Below are positions 46,246 to 54,265 of a DNA stretch of 64,000 nt, in pieces. This DNA is from Thermococcus cleftensis (GTDB lineage: Archaea; Methanobacteriota_B; Thermococci; Thermococcales; Thermococcaceae), in the NCBI RefSeq assembly GCF_000265525.1, contig NC_018015.1, positions 1,710,322 to 1,774,321 on the forward strand, read 5' to 3'. The notes under the pieces are model-generated. The model was not told the DNA's origin, searched no databases, and was given only the letters and a program-made list of their open reading frames with translations. How positions within the stretch are numbered: the stretch's first letter is position 1; every line of letters starts with the position of its first letter. The translations under genes and the position numbers were made by a program.

Positions 46246-47283
46246 ATGAAACGGTTGGTGCCGGTTCTGGCCCTCCTTCTCCTGCTGGTGCCCCCTACTT
46301 CGGCAACACCCTACTGGTTCGGGGAGGGGGTCTACGCCAGGTACGTCGCCAGGGGCCAGCTGTCAATCGGCATGAGCACTTCAGCCGGGAACGTCACATA
46401 CTACTGTCCCCACGTCGAGTTCACGTGGCGCGCCCTCAAGGTCTCCGGCGATAAAGCCAGGGTGTCCCTCCTGCTCCTCGGGTTCAACTGCACCCGGGAG
46501 GAGTATTCCACCCTGGGTGAGGGTGAGGCGATGGCCCTTCTCCGGAAGTACCAGGGGCGCTACAACTTCACCGGTGGAGACTGCCTGGAGGTGCCAGTCA
46601 CGGGGGGCAACGTGACGGTGTGTGAGAACAGCTATTACGAGCGGACGGCACGGCGCGTGGTTGGTTTGGTGGTCGAAGACGGGGAGGGGAGGCTGTTCAA
46701 CAGATCCTACACGCCCGAGAACTTCAGCAGGGCCGGGGTTGTTGAGATCGATCTGACAACGGGAGAGATCTACGTGAACGGCACGCTGGCCGGCGGGAAC
46801 TTCCTCTGGGTCGAGAACCCTGCCAACGTGACCGGGCTTGAGATACTGCCCGGACTGAAAATTGAAACGGTCAGAATGATAAACTCGACGGCGATGACCT
46901 ACTACGGCGACTTCAACGCCCCGGTTTACATGGCCCATACGAACATGATGAGCCTTCCAGGGATCTCGGGGAAGGACGTTATTCTCTACGATGGTTCAAG
47001 CGGCCTGGCGATAGCCTTCTTTACTCCTTTCAGCCCACTGTGGGAGGCCTTAGGCATAAGCAACGCCGTGATCCAGGACACAGAGTTTGCCAGGGAGCAC
47101 GAGAGGGAAATCAAGGAGAGCAACAAGATGCCGCCCTTCGGCCTCGTCCTGGCGGGGACGAACATAGACTTCACCCGGGCCGAGGAGCTTCCGGAGGAAG
47201 GCCCGTCCAGAACCGCCCTCTTTGCCGTCGTTGGTGTTGCGGTGGTTCTCGGCGCGCTCCTCCTGTGGAGGTGGAGGCGGTGA
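46246..47283 (+). CDS. Surface protein with signal peptide and C-terminal anchor, ABC exporter cluster
   Basis: A 345-residue protein. The signal peptide is MKRLVPVLALLLLLVPPTSA; a long extracellular domain has many NxS/T sequons and several cysteines; a C-terminal helix (TALFAVVGVAVVLGALLLW) ends in RWRR. ATG 46246 follows GGGGGAG. It is the first gene of a four-gene operon with an ABC-2 permease, a small membrane protein and an ATPase, so it may be an accessory or substrate-binding part of that transporter. The family is not recognised. Confidence 0.65.
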   Translation: MKRLVPVLALLLLLVPPTSATPYWFGEGVYARYVARGQLSIGMSTSAGNVTYYCPHVEFTWRALKVSGDKARVSLLLLGFNCTREEYSTLGEGEAMALLRKYQGRYNFTGGDCLEVPVTGGNVTVCENSYYERTARRVVGLVVEDGEGRLFNRSYTPENFSRAGVVEIDLTTGEIYVNGTLAGGNFLWVENPANVTGLEILPGLKIETVRMINSTAMTYYGDFNAPVYMAHTNMMSLPGISGKDVILYDGSSGLAIAFFTPFSPLWEALGISNAVIQDTEFAREHEREIKESNKMPPFGLVLAGTNIDFTRAEELPEEGPSRTALFAVVGVAVVLGALLLWRWRR

Positions 47284-48023
47284 AGGAAATCCTCCGCTGG
47301 GAGCTCCGCTCCCCCCTAAACCTTGCCCTCATCTCCGCCGGGGCGGTTCTCATCGGGACGGTGATGAAGAGGTACTACCTCACCTGGAGCGCCGGTTCCA
47401 GGGGAGGGCCGTACGGGGTTGAGATACTGGGTTCAATCTTTAGGGAGGCCTTCACCGGCGACGTTTACCTGCTCCTGGCGATACTGGTTCCCTTCATCAT
47501 AACGCTGGCCGTGAGGCTGGAGAGGGACGAGGGCGTTGCCCTTTCGGTCTACTCCCTCCCCCTTTCCAGGGTTGAGGTACTGCTGGCCAAGTTCCTGGCG
47601 GCGCTCCTTGCGCTCTTCCTCTTCGTGTTTGCCGTTCACCTCCTCGTCTTTGCCCTCCACTTCTCGGCCACGCCCGATGCAGTTGCCGGTGTCCTTGTGA
47701 CCCACGCGGTCCCGGTGGCGTGGTTCTATCTCATGGTGCTGCTCTTCATGGTCTCCCTCGCGGCCCTCGTGGCCGTGCTCTCGCCGAACGCCTACGTCTC
47801 GATCTTTGGGGGTTTCGTGGCCCTCTACCTCCCCCTCTTCCTAGGGACGACGTGGTACGGGCCGGTGCCGTGGCGGAACGTTCTCGTAAACTACAGGCCG
47901 GCCGCAATCTCGATCCGGAGCGACCCAGTGTTCTCCTGGGGTTTTCTTAAACTGACCCTTCTTCCGGCGCTGGTGTTCCTGGTTCTCTACCTGCTGATAG
48001 GCAACTGGAGGGACGTGAGATGA
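47280..48023 (+). CDS. ABC-2 type transporter permease
   Basis: A 247-residue polytopic protein with about six helices. It starts at GTG 47280, overlapping the TGA of the upstream gene, with GGAGGTGGAGG before it. After the first segment (LALISAGAVLIGTVM) there is an EREGVA-like cytoplasmic element, LERDEGVALSVYSLPLSRVEVLLAKFLAALLAL, typical of ABC-2/NosY-type permeases. With the downstream ATPase it probably forms an exporter whose substrate is unknown. Confidence 0.8.
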   Translation: MKEILRWELRSPLNLALISAGAVLIGTVMKRYYLTWSAGSRGGPYGVEILGSIFREAFTGDVYLLLAILVPFIITLAVRLERDEGVALSVYSLPLSRVEVLLAKFLAALLALFLFVFAVHLLVFALHFSATPDAVAGVLVTHAVPVAWFYLMVLLFMVSLAALVAVLSPNAYVSIFGGFVALYLPLFLGTTWYGPVPWRNVLVNYRPAAISIRSDPVFSWGFLKLTLLPALVFLVLYLLIGNWRDVR

Positions 48024-48457
48024 GGCTCTTCCGGGCGCTCCTCCTTACCCTCATGCTCGTCTCGCTGATCTCCCTGGCCCTGCAGTCGAACCTCAAACCG
48101 AGCGACGTTCACTACAAGACAGCCTTCGTGTCGGGGCGGGAAAGGAGTGCGGTGTACGTATCCTCAATGGCCTCGGTGAAGCTCTACGCCGTGGGGACGG
48201 GGGAGTTCCGGGTGAAGGACGTCCAGACCGGGGAGGTAATATTCACCGGGGAGGTGGAGGGCAACAGGGCCTTCGCGCTGGTCTTCCCCCACCCCGGCTT
48301 CTACGAGTTCAGCGGGAACTCCACTCAGGGCATCACCATAACGATAACCCCCGTCGATGTCGGGTTCCCCGGGGAGCAGAAGTCGGCCCATCTGTGGGCT
48401 TCTGTGGCCTTCGGCGGGCTTCTGGCGCTGACGCTCATCGGGGGTGTCAGGAAATGA
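48020..48457 (+). CDS. Small membrane protein of the ABC exporter operon
   Basis: A 145-residue protein with an N-terminal hydrophobic segment (ALLLTLMLVSLISLAL), an extracellular beta-rich domain (VKLYAVGTGEFRVKDVQTGE) and a C-terminal helix (LWASVAFGGLLALTLIGG). Its start overlaps the permease stop (ATGA) and its end overlaps the ATPase start, showing tight coupling. The family is not recognised; a role as an accessory subunit is inferred from position. Confidence 0.65.
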   Translation: MRLFRALLLTLMLVSLISLALQSNLKPSDVHYKTAFVSGRERSAVYVSSMASVKLYAVGTGEFRVKDVQTGEVIFTGEVEGNRAFALVFPHPGFYEFSGNSTQGITITITPVDVGFPGEQKSAHLWASVAFGGLLALTLIGGVRK

Positions 48458-49146
48458 AGGCGATAATCGAGGCCCAGAACCTCCACAAGTACTTCGGACC
48501 GATAAAGGCCCTCCAGGGGATTACGGTGGAAATACCGGAAGGTCTGACCCTGATACTCGGCCCCAACGGCGGCGGGAAGAGCACCTTCATGAAGGTCTCG
48601 CTCGGCCTATACAGGCCAACGAAAGGCACAGTGAGGCTCCTTGGAAAGGACCCCTGGCGGCACCCCGAGGCCAGGAGGGGCATCGGCGTGGCCTTCGATC
48701 CCGGCAGGTTTCCCAAGCTCACCACGGGGAGGGAGTGGCTGGAGTTCATTGCTCGAGTGCGGGGCGCGAATCCGGGTGATGTCGAAAAAGCCGCCAGGCT
48801 CTTCGGCATTGAGGAAGCCCTCGACAGGAGGATAGACGGCTACTCCTCCGGAATGCTGAAGCGCCTTTCCCTCGCGCAGGCCTTCGTGGGGGAACCCGAG
48901 GTTGTGTTCCTCGACGAGCCGCTGGCCAACCTTGACTTTGAGAGCGTCCCTGAGATCGTCGGCATAATCAAAAGATGGAAAGAACGGGGCAGAAGTTTTG
49001 TCATCATAAGCCACGTATGGGAGCCATTTGAGGCGCTTGCCGACTACGGGGTGGTCATCAGCGGCGGAAAGGTTTACCTGAAGGGCCGGTTCCATGAGAT
49101 TCGTGGGCAAATCGGGGCCATGTTCCGGCCTCCGGAAGGGAGCTAG
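48454..49146 (+). CDS. ABC transporter ATP-binding protein
   Basis: A 230-residue ABC ATPase. Walker A is GPNGGGKSTF near residue 38, the signature reads YSSGMLKRLSLAQ near 130 (one change from LSGGQ), Walker B is VVFLDEPLANLDF and the switch His is in IISHVWEP. ATG 48454 overlaps the stop of the small membrane protein. It powers the permease encoded just upstream; the direction is probably export given the DrrA/NosF-like type. Confidence 0.92.
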   Translation: MKAIIEAQNLHKYFGPIKALQGITVEIPEGLTLILGPNGGGKSTFMKVSLGLYRPTKGTVRLLGKDPWRHPEARRGIGVAFDPGRFPKLTTGREWLEFIARVRGANPGDVEKAARLFGIEEALDRRIDGYSSGMLKRLSLAQAFVGEPEVVFLDEPLANLDFESVPEIVGIIKRWKERGRSFVIISHVWEPFEALADYGVVISGGKVYLKGRFHEIRGQIGAMFRPPEGS

Positions 49147-49154
49147 TCCCCCAG

Positions 49155-49682
49155 CTATGTTTTTCTCAGCACCACGAACTCGTGGTAGTCCATCACCTTG
49201 ACGAAGCCCTTTTTTATATAATATGAATAAGCCTCAAGCTCGGGGAAGGTTATGACGTACGCTTCCCTGCCGAGCTCCCTAAGTCTCTCTATAGCGAACT
49301 CCAGGAGCTTTGAGCCGTAGCCCCGGCCCCTGTACTCTGGATCGACCATGAAGAACTCGATGAGCCCGGTTTTCTCCCCCTTTATCTCCTCCGGCACCCA
49401 CCAGAGGGCCTTGCCTTCGAGGTTGTAGACCAGCGCCACGGTTCCGGCGATTGCTCCATCATCGTCCCTCAGCACGTAGAGTTCATCAAACTCTTTCCCC
49501 AGCCTGAACTCGAGGAAGGGCTCGTAAACTTCCCTAAATCCCTCGAAGTCATCTGGAGCCGGCTTCTCCTCCACCCATTCAAGCGCCGGGTAGGCACCGT
49601 TCGTTCCCCGATAAACCCTGTGGACAAAGCGAACCAGCTCTCCCTTAAGCTCGAGCGGATTCTCTACACTCTCAATCCCCAT
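49155..49682 (-). CDS. GNAT family N-acetyltransferase
   Basis: A 175-residue GNAT enzyme. Motif A, EFFMVDPEYRGRGYGSKLLEFAIERL near residues 115-140, contains the RGxGYG acetyl-CoA loop, and AYSYYIKKGF is the motif B ending. The substrate is not predictable. MGIESVEN at 49682 is taken as the start; an ATG four codons earlier is possible. It is convergent with the ABC operon and divergent from the next ferritin-like gene. Confidence 0.82.
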   Translation of the reverse strand: MGIESVENPLELKGELVRFVHRVYRGTNGAYPALEWVEEKPAPDDFEGFREVYEPFLEFRLGKEFDELYVLRDDDGAIAGTVALVYNLEGKALWWVPEEIKGEKTGLIEFFMVDPEYRGRGYGSKLLEFAIERLRELGREAYVITFPELEAYSYYIKKGFVKVMDYHEFVVLRKT

Positions 49683-49735
49683 TTCCGGTCCCAAAGGTTA
49701 TTAGGGTTGATGTCATAAATTTTTCCGGTGATACT

Positions 49736-50215
49736 GTGGACGAGCTTGAGGCTTTGGCCCTTGCCCTCGAGGTCGAGAAGGCCGAGCTGAAATTCTATCT
49801 GAACCTGGCCAGGAAGGCGGGCGATGAAAAGGCAAAGAGAATGTTCCTCTTCCTCGCGAGGGAGGAGGCCGGCCACTGGGAGCTGTTCGAGGAAAAGTTC
49901 GTCGAGAAGCTCATAGAGAAATGCGAACTCCCCGCGGTGAACCGCGAGCTCCTTAAGGAGCTTCTCGTTGAGGTCGAAAACGAAAACCTGAGCGAGGTCG
50001 ATGCCGTCAGGATAGGAATGGAGCAGGAGAAGAGAACCTGGGAGTTCTACGAGAAAGCGGCTAAAGAGTCGGAGCACGAGCCCGTCAGGAGGGTCTTCGA
50101 GGAGCTCGCCAGGGTTGAGAAATCTCACTACGAGCTTTTGAGGGCCCAGTATGATTCCGTCATGAAGACCGGCATCTGGATGGACTACCAGGACTTCAGC
50201 CTGGAGGTGGACTGA
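49736..50215 (+). CDS. Ferritin-like/rubrerythrin-related protein
   Basis: A 159-residue four-helix diiron protein. ExxH-type motifs are LAREEAGHWELF near residue 38 and LARVEKSHYELL near 125, with helices VEKAELKFYLNLARK and MEQEKRTWEFYEKAA supplying further carboxylates. It resembles the gene at 45.5 kb and also lacks a rubredoxin domain. GTG 49736 is used because GGTGAT lies 3 bases before it. It is followed by another small ferritin-like gene, so the pair may act together in iron or peroxide handling. Confidence 0.8.
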   Translation: MDELEALALALEVEKAELKFYLNLARKAGDEKAKRMFLFLAREEAGHWELFEEKFVEKLIEKCELPAVNRELLKELLVEVENENLSEVDAVRIGMEQEKRTWEFYEKAAKESEHEPVRRVFEELARVEKSHYELLRAQYDSVMKTGIWMDYQDFSLEVD

Positions 50216-50276
50216 AGCCCTGCGAGAGGTGTTTTCTTTTATTCCAGCTATTTGAGAGTGAATGTGGTGGTGCCCT

Positions 50277-50579
50277 ATGCTTGCCGAAAAACCCTACCTT
50301 ATCGGACGGGAGAAGCCCCTCTCAAAGAGGGAAATCGCTCAGGCCCTGCGCTGGGCCATCGAGGCCGAGCTCGACGCCATAAGCTTCTACGAGCAACTGG
50401 CCGAGCTTGTTGAAGATGAGAGGATAAAGCACATCTTCTACGACGTCGCCAACGAGGAGAAGGAGCACGTTGGGGAGTTCCTCGCGGTGCTCCTCGAAAT
50501 CGACCCCGAGCTGGGGAAGTATATGAAGGAAGGCTTTGAAGAGGTCGAGGAGGAGACGGGAATAAGGGTGGAGCTATAA
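50277..50579 (+). CDS. Small ferritin-like protein resembling the encapsulin-linked ferritin domain
   Basis: A 100-residue protein, LAEKPYLIGREKPLSKREI then AELDAISFYEQLAE (metal Glu) and VANEEKEHVGEFLAVLLEID (ExxH). This is the layout of encapsulated ferritin domains and closely resembles the N-terminal domain of the P. furiosus encapsulin protein, in which it is fused to the shell. Here it is free-standing and no shell gene follows. ATG 50277 has GGTGGTG upstream. Such proteins oxidise iron only as ring-like oligomers. The link to an encapsulin elsewhere in the genome is inference. Confidence 0.75.
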   Translation: MLAEKPYLIGREKPLSKREIAQALRWAIEAELDAISFYEQLAELVEDERIKHIFYDVANEEKEHVGEFLAVLLEIDPELGKYMKEGFEEVEEETGIRVEL

Positions 50580-50589
50580 GGTGCCAGGT

Positions 50590-50940
50590 TTATCCCTCCG
50601 CCAGCAGAAGGCCGAGTTCGTTGTAGACCCGGACTCTCTCGAATCCCTTTCTTTTCATGACGGCTAGGAGACTATCCAAGATCTTGTTCTGAACGTTGAT
50701 GGCCAGCATCTGACATGCAGGGCACTCCGGTGTTGCACGGGCCATTAAAAGAAAAACCTCAACGGTGTTTTCTTTCACCGTTAAACCGTAGAGAAGACCC
50801 TCTTCCACGATGTTCAGCCCCGTTTCAGGGTCCTTTACCTTTTCCAGGATTTTAACAACTTCGGAAACCTCCGGTGGAAGGTCTCTCCTCGGGCCTCGTT
50901 TTGGTGTTTTTTGGGGTTTGAGAAAGTCAAAGAGCCCCAC
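50590..50940 (-). CDS. MIP18/DUF59-type protein with CPAC motif
   Basis: A 116-residue protein of the MIP18 family: VVKILEKVKDPETGLNIVEEGLLYGLTV is the core, and ATPECPACQMLAINVQNKI carries the CxxC motif found in Fe-S handling members. It starts 3 bases after the end of a related gene, so the two form an operon. A role in Fe-S cluster assembly or transfer is likely from the family. Confidence 0.75.
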   Translation of the reverse strand: MGLFDFLKPQKTPKRGPRRDLPPEVSEVVKILEKVKDPETGLNIVEEGLLYGLTVKENTVEVFLLMARATPECPACQMLAINVQNKILDSLLAVMKRKGFERVRVYNELGLLLAEG

Positions 50941-50943
50941 GGC

Positions 50944-51303
50944 TCAGACCTTCTCCTGACTTATGTCCTCGATTGTGTAGCCCTTCTTGTTCTCAAAAAC
51001 CCCGACGGGGTTGTTCTTGAGGTCGTAGACGTAGACGTTCTGGAACTTCACCAGGGCGAAGCGCTCGATGATATCGCCGATAATCTTGGAGTACGCTATC
51101 GCGCTCGCCCCCGTCAGGTTGTACTCGGCGTGGCTCTCGAAGTTGAGCCAGACCTTCAGGGTGTCCTCTCCAACCTCCAGTCCGGCGACGACACCGGAGT
51201 CAAGAATATCGCCTCCGGTAACTGGGTCGGTTATCTTGGCCAGCTCGTCCAGAACTGCCCGGTAGTGCTCCGGCCATTCCCTGCCCGGCATGTAAACCTT
51301 CAT
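50944..51303 (-). CDS. MIP18/DUF59-like protein
   Basis: A 119-residue protein with the MIP18-like core LAKITDPVTGGDILDSGVVAGLEVG but no CxxC. The C-terminal part (AIAYSKIIGDIIERFALVKFQNVYVYDL) parallels its downstream neighbour. Start 51303 is set by AGGTGAG. It probably acts with the CPAC-containing partner. Confidence 0.7.
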   Translation of the reverse strand: MKVYMPGREWPEHYRAVLDELAKITDPVTGGDILDSGVVAGLEVGEDTLKVWLNFESHAEYNLTGASAIAYSKIIGDIIERFALVKFQNVYVYDLKNNPVGVFENKKGYTIEDISQEKV

Positions 51304-51752
51304 TTTTCTCACCTGGAGGCCTTTCTCGTGTCCAGTTATAAGCCTTCCTGGCCGGTTTTGGGTAACTCTAAGGGTATGGTGAGAGAAGATGCCCCGGTAA
51401 CGGTCGAGGCTAGGTATGGGTAATTATGCCATTTCTCAAGGGTTAGGAGGTGGTAGCCTGTCAGCACCTGTCGATGGTGCGGAAGGGAGTCCCGTTTTCT
51501 GTTCCCTCCGGCGAGGGCGCCCCGCACGAATCCGAGTGATATTTGGTAATGGGAGGAAGGCGCTCTCAGACGGGCTGAGAATCCCCGTTTAGATTTGGGC
51601 TTAATGAGATTCCTCGAACCTCCCCGACACTGACGAGGATTTAAGCCGAACCCCCGAAGGGGCAGACCCCCCTGTTACGGTCATTAGAAGATAAAGCCCT
51701 CCTACCGAATCCTAAGTGGGGCGACTCAAAAAGGGGGGTTGGGGCGGAGAAA
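51304..51752. other. Structured non-coding region of unknown nature
   Basis: About 450 bases without a convincing gene. Several stems are visible: GCACC/GGTGC (51464-51480), GTGCGG with CCGCAC (51477-51482, 51522-51527) enclosing AGGGA/TCCCT (51484-51507), and ACGGG/CCCGT (51570-51588). A 58-codon frame from 51416 has atypical codons and a poor start. It could be an RNA gene or a mobile-element relic; neither is established. Confidence 0.35.
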
Positions 51753-52100
51753 TCACTCGAGCGCGACCTCGTTCTCCCAGAGGCCGTGAATGTTGCAGTA
51801 GCTGAGCGCGTAGAGCTTGCCCTTCTTCTGAGTCCTGAAGAAGAAGACCGCCCTCGGCTCGGTCAGCGGGTCGCCGTGGTTGGTGAAGGCAACCCTGCCG
51901 ACGAGAATCGGGAAGTTCTCCCCCTCGGGGTGGAAGTAGAGCTCTATCCAGGCTATGTGGTGCTCGGGCGTGTTCGGGTGCGGTATCTCCTTCCCAACAG
52001 AGACCTCGACCTTGACAAGGTCGCCGTCCTTCTCGTACTCTATAACGGGGACGTGCTTCTCCCCCTTCCAGTCCCCACTCTTTATGGTTCCGCTAAGCAT
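51753..52100 (-). CDS. sor: Superoxide reductase (neelaredoxin type)
   Basis: A 115-residue class II superoxide reductase. The iron site residues are seen: Glu-His in KGEKHVPVIEY, PHPNTPEHHIAW with two histidines, and Cys-His in SYCNIHGLWENE. It reduces superoxide to peroxide with electrons from rubredoxin, encoded next to it. Compared with the P. furiosus enzyme a surface loop before TEPRAVFFF is about nine residues shorter. ATG 52100 has GAGGTGG upstream. Confidence 0.95.
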   Translation of the reverse strand: MLSGTIKSGDWKGEKHVPVIEYEKDGDLVKVEVSVGKEIPHPNTPEHHIAWIELYFHPEGENFPILVGRVAFTNHGDPLTEPRAVFFFRTQKKGKLYALSYCNIHGLWENEVALE

Positions 52101-52110
52101 CTCAACCACC

Positions 52111-52272
52111 TCACTCTATCTTTTCAAACTGATCTTTGGGCGCACCGCAGAGCGGGCAGATCCATTCCTCAGGAAGGTCTTCAAACCTGGTTCCCGGGGC
52201 TATTCCGGCGTCCTCGTCACCTTCCTCTTCATCGTAGATGTAGCCGCAGACTATGCATTTCCATTTGGCCAT
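52111..52272 (-). CDS. rub: Rubredoxin
   Basis: A 53-residue rubredoxin. It begins [19 protein letters not shown] and has the second iron site [16 protein letters not shown], so all four cysteines are present in CxxC pairs. Length is standard. It donates electrons to superoxide reductase, rubrerythrin and the A-type flavoprotein, all encoded within 2 kb. Start 52272 precedes sor by a short gap, and the two are probably cotranscribed. Confidence 0.96.
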   Translation of the reverse strand: MAKWKCIVCGYIYDEEEGDEDAGIAPGTRFEDLPEEWICPLCGAPKDQFEKIE

Positions 52273-52353
52273 TAATATCGCCTCATCTCAATGTTATTAG
52301 TCCGCCCTTATAAGGTTTGCGGTTCAAACTTGAGAAATGGAAAAGCGAAATGT

Positions 52354-52866
52354 TCACTCAAAGACCACGAACTTATCTCCCGGGGCACCGCACACCGGGC
52401 AGTACTCGGGGGCTTCATCAACCGCTGTGTAGCCGCAGACCGGGCAGATGTAGACCTTCTTTATCTCGATATCCTCCCCACTCTCGGCCTTTTCTCTGGC
52501 CTTGGCGTACAGCTCGGCGTGTACCTTCTCGGCCTCCAGGGCGTAGTGGGTCGTCCTGACAGCTTCCCTCTCGCCCTGGAACTCGGCGGCGTTCTTGAAG
52601 ACGGGATACATCTCCTCAACCTCGTAGGTCTCGCCGTCTATACCGGCCTGAAGGTTCTCCGGAGTACTTCCAAGCTTGCCGAGGGCTATGAAGTGGTTCT
52701 TGGCGTGGACAAACTCGGCGTGGGCTATGGCTCTAAAGAGCTTTGCGATGTTGGGGTAGCCTTCCTTCTCGGCCTGCTCCGCGAAAATCAGGTACTTCAT
52801 GTGGGCCATGCTTTCGCCTGCGAAGGCGTCCTCCAGAAACTTTCTAGTCATGGCTTTCTCAACCAC
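52354..52866 (-). CDS. rbr: Rubrerythrin
   Basis: A 170-residue rubrerythrin: a four-helix diiron domain (MTRKFLEDAFAGESMAHMKY, AIAHAEFVHAKNHF, EGEREAVRTTHYALEAEKVH) and a C-terminal rubredoxin-like domain (VYICPVCGYTA, YCPVCGAPGDKF). It reduces hydrogen peroxide to water. The start is uncertain. GTG 52866 gives the length of the P. furiosus protein; ATG 52851 or GTG 52875 are alternatives. A TATA-like TTATATATTTT lies around 52896-52906 on the minus strand. Confidence 0.95.
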   Translation of the reverse strand: MVEKAMTRKFLEDAFAGESMAHMKYLIFAEQAEKEGYPNIAKLFRAIAHAEFVHAKNHFIALGKLGSTPENLQAGIDGETYEVEEMYPVFKNAAEFQGEREAVRTTHYALEAEKVHAELYAKAREKAESGEDIEIKKVYICPVCGYTAVDEAPEYCPVCGAPGDKFVVFE

Positions 52867-52929
52867 GGGGAACACCGTAAAGGAAATGGGAGAGAAAATA
52901 TATAACGGTTTTCAAACCTTTGGTTTTCG

Positions 52930-54156
52930 TCACAGCCAGCTGAGGAGTTTCATGACCCCTTCCCTGAGCCTCTCCTTGTCCTCCGGCCGGGGCATACCGC
53001 GGCTCTCAACGGTATCGACGTGGTCGAACTTGCTCCTCGAGATGAGGGTCTCTATCTTCTTTCCGGCGACGCCGCCCCAGCCGAAGGCGCCGACGATGAG
53101 GACCGGCTTCTCGTAGTTGGCCTTGTCGAGTATCTCGAGGAGCGCGTACCTCACGCGCGGGTGCACGTCGGCCTCGAAGGTCGAGGCGCCGATGATTATC
53201 GCCTCGCTGTCCGGGACTTCCCCCAGTATGTCGCTCACAGCGGGAGCTTCCTTATCCGTGAAGCGGTAAACGACCGGTTTCTTCCCGAGCCTCTTAAGCT
53301 CGTCGAGCACTATCTCCATTCTACTCTCAACAAAGCCGTACATAGAGTCGTAGAGCACGAGAATCTTGCCCTCCGTCGGAACTCCCGCCCCAACCCTCTC
53401 GTAGTGCTCGAATATCCTGGCGGGGTTCTTCTTCCATATCAGCCCGTGGCCGGGGAGTATCATCTGGGCCTCGTCCACTATCCCCATGGCCTTGAGCTTC
53501 TTGATGTTCTGAACGATGTACTTGTGGTAGTGGCCTATGACGGTAACGATGTACTTCGTCACGTGCGGGAGGTACTCCCTCACGACCTCCTCGTCACTGT
53601 CGTCTATCGTTTTTGGAATCCCGTAGCCGCCACCGGCGTCGCAGGAGAAGATTAGCTTGTCCTCGACAACGTAGGTTATCATCGTGTCCGGCCAGTGGAG
53701 CCAGGGGACGGTTATGAAGCGGAAGGTCTTGCCGCCGATCCTCATCTCCTCGCCGTCCTTAATGGCGTGGAAGTTCTCAACGACCTTCTCGCCGTAGAAG
53801 CCCTCCAGGAAGCGCTTGGCGAAGCTCGTGCCTATGAGCTTGGCCCTGTAGCCGTTGGCCTCAAGGAAGGCCGGTAGCGCCCCTGTGTGGTCGGGCTCAG
53901 TGTGGTGGATTACAACGTGGGTGATTTCCTCAGGATCAACGAGCTTTTTGAGTGCCTCCATGAAGAGCTCCGTGTACTCCCTCTTGCTCAGGTCGAAGAG
54001 AACCGTCGCACCGTCAAGCTTCATCAGGTAGGCGTTGTAGGTTATCCCCTCCGGGATGTCCCAGGTGGCCTCGAAGTACTTTATCCTGTCATCATCGACC
54101 CGGATTATGTAGAGCTCCGGATCCTCAAGAATCCTTTCAACTTTCACATCGGGCAT
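52930..54156 (-). CDS. A-type flavoprotein (diiron flavoprotein)
   Basis: A 408-residue protein with an N-terminal metallo-beta-lactamase diiron domain (VIHHTEPDHTGALP near residue 80, VPWLHWPDT, SCDAGGGYG, PGHGLIW) and a C-terminal flavodoxin domain (LVLYDSMYGFVESR near 265, GASTFEAD, GAFGWGG). It reduces oxygen, or nitric oxide, to water using rubredoxin electrons. ATG 54156 follows GGTGACAGGA. It completes a superoxide/peroxide/oxygen defence cluster with sor, rubredoxin and rubrerythrin. Confidence 0.93.
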   Translation of the reverse strand: MPDVKVERILEDPELYIIRVDDDRIKYFEATWDIPEGITYNAYLMKLDGATVLFDLSKREYTELFMEALKKLVDPEEITHVVIHHTEPDHTGALPAFLEANGYRAKLIGTSFAKRFLEGFYGEKVVENFHAIKDGEEMRIGGKTFRFITVPWLHWPDTMITYVVEDKLIFSCDAGGGYGIPKTIDDSDEEVVREYLPHVTKYIVTVIGHYHKYIVQNIKKLKAMGIVDEAQMILPGHGLIWKKNPARIFEHYERVGAGVPTEGKILVLYDSMYGFVESRMEIVLDELKRLGKKPVVYRFTDKEAPAVSDILGEVPDSEAIIIGASTFEADVHPRVRYALLEILDKANYEKPVLIVGAFGWGGVAGKKIETLISRSKFDHVDTVESRGMPRPEDKERLREGVMKLLSWL

Positions 54157-54265
54157 TCCTGTCACCGAACCTATTTGGTGCGGAAGGATAAAAAGCCTTT
54201 CTTGACCAAAAAGTTAAGGACGGAAATGGGTAAATTAAAAGCTCGAAAGATCAGGCGAAGGTAAC

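Noticed and set aside
51570-51590. TPP riboswitch suggested by CTGAGA at 51575-51580
   Set aside because: The other conserved parts of the thi-box (the ACCUGAUCUGGAUAAUGCCAGCG region) are missing and no thiamine gene follows.
51416-51592. 58-codon frame in the same gap as a TnpB tail
   Set aside because: It ends GLRIPV and contains GSPVFCSLRRG, but no zinc-ribbon cysteine pairs or catalytic motif can be found upstream in any frame.
51355-51720. RNase P RNA or SRP RNA in the 51.3-51.7 kb gap
   Set aside because: The universal GAGGAAAGUCC and ACAGAAA blocks of RNase P and the AGCAG/GGAA tetraloop arrangement of SRP RNA are not present.
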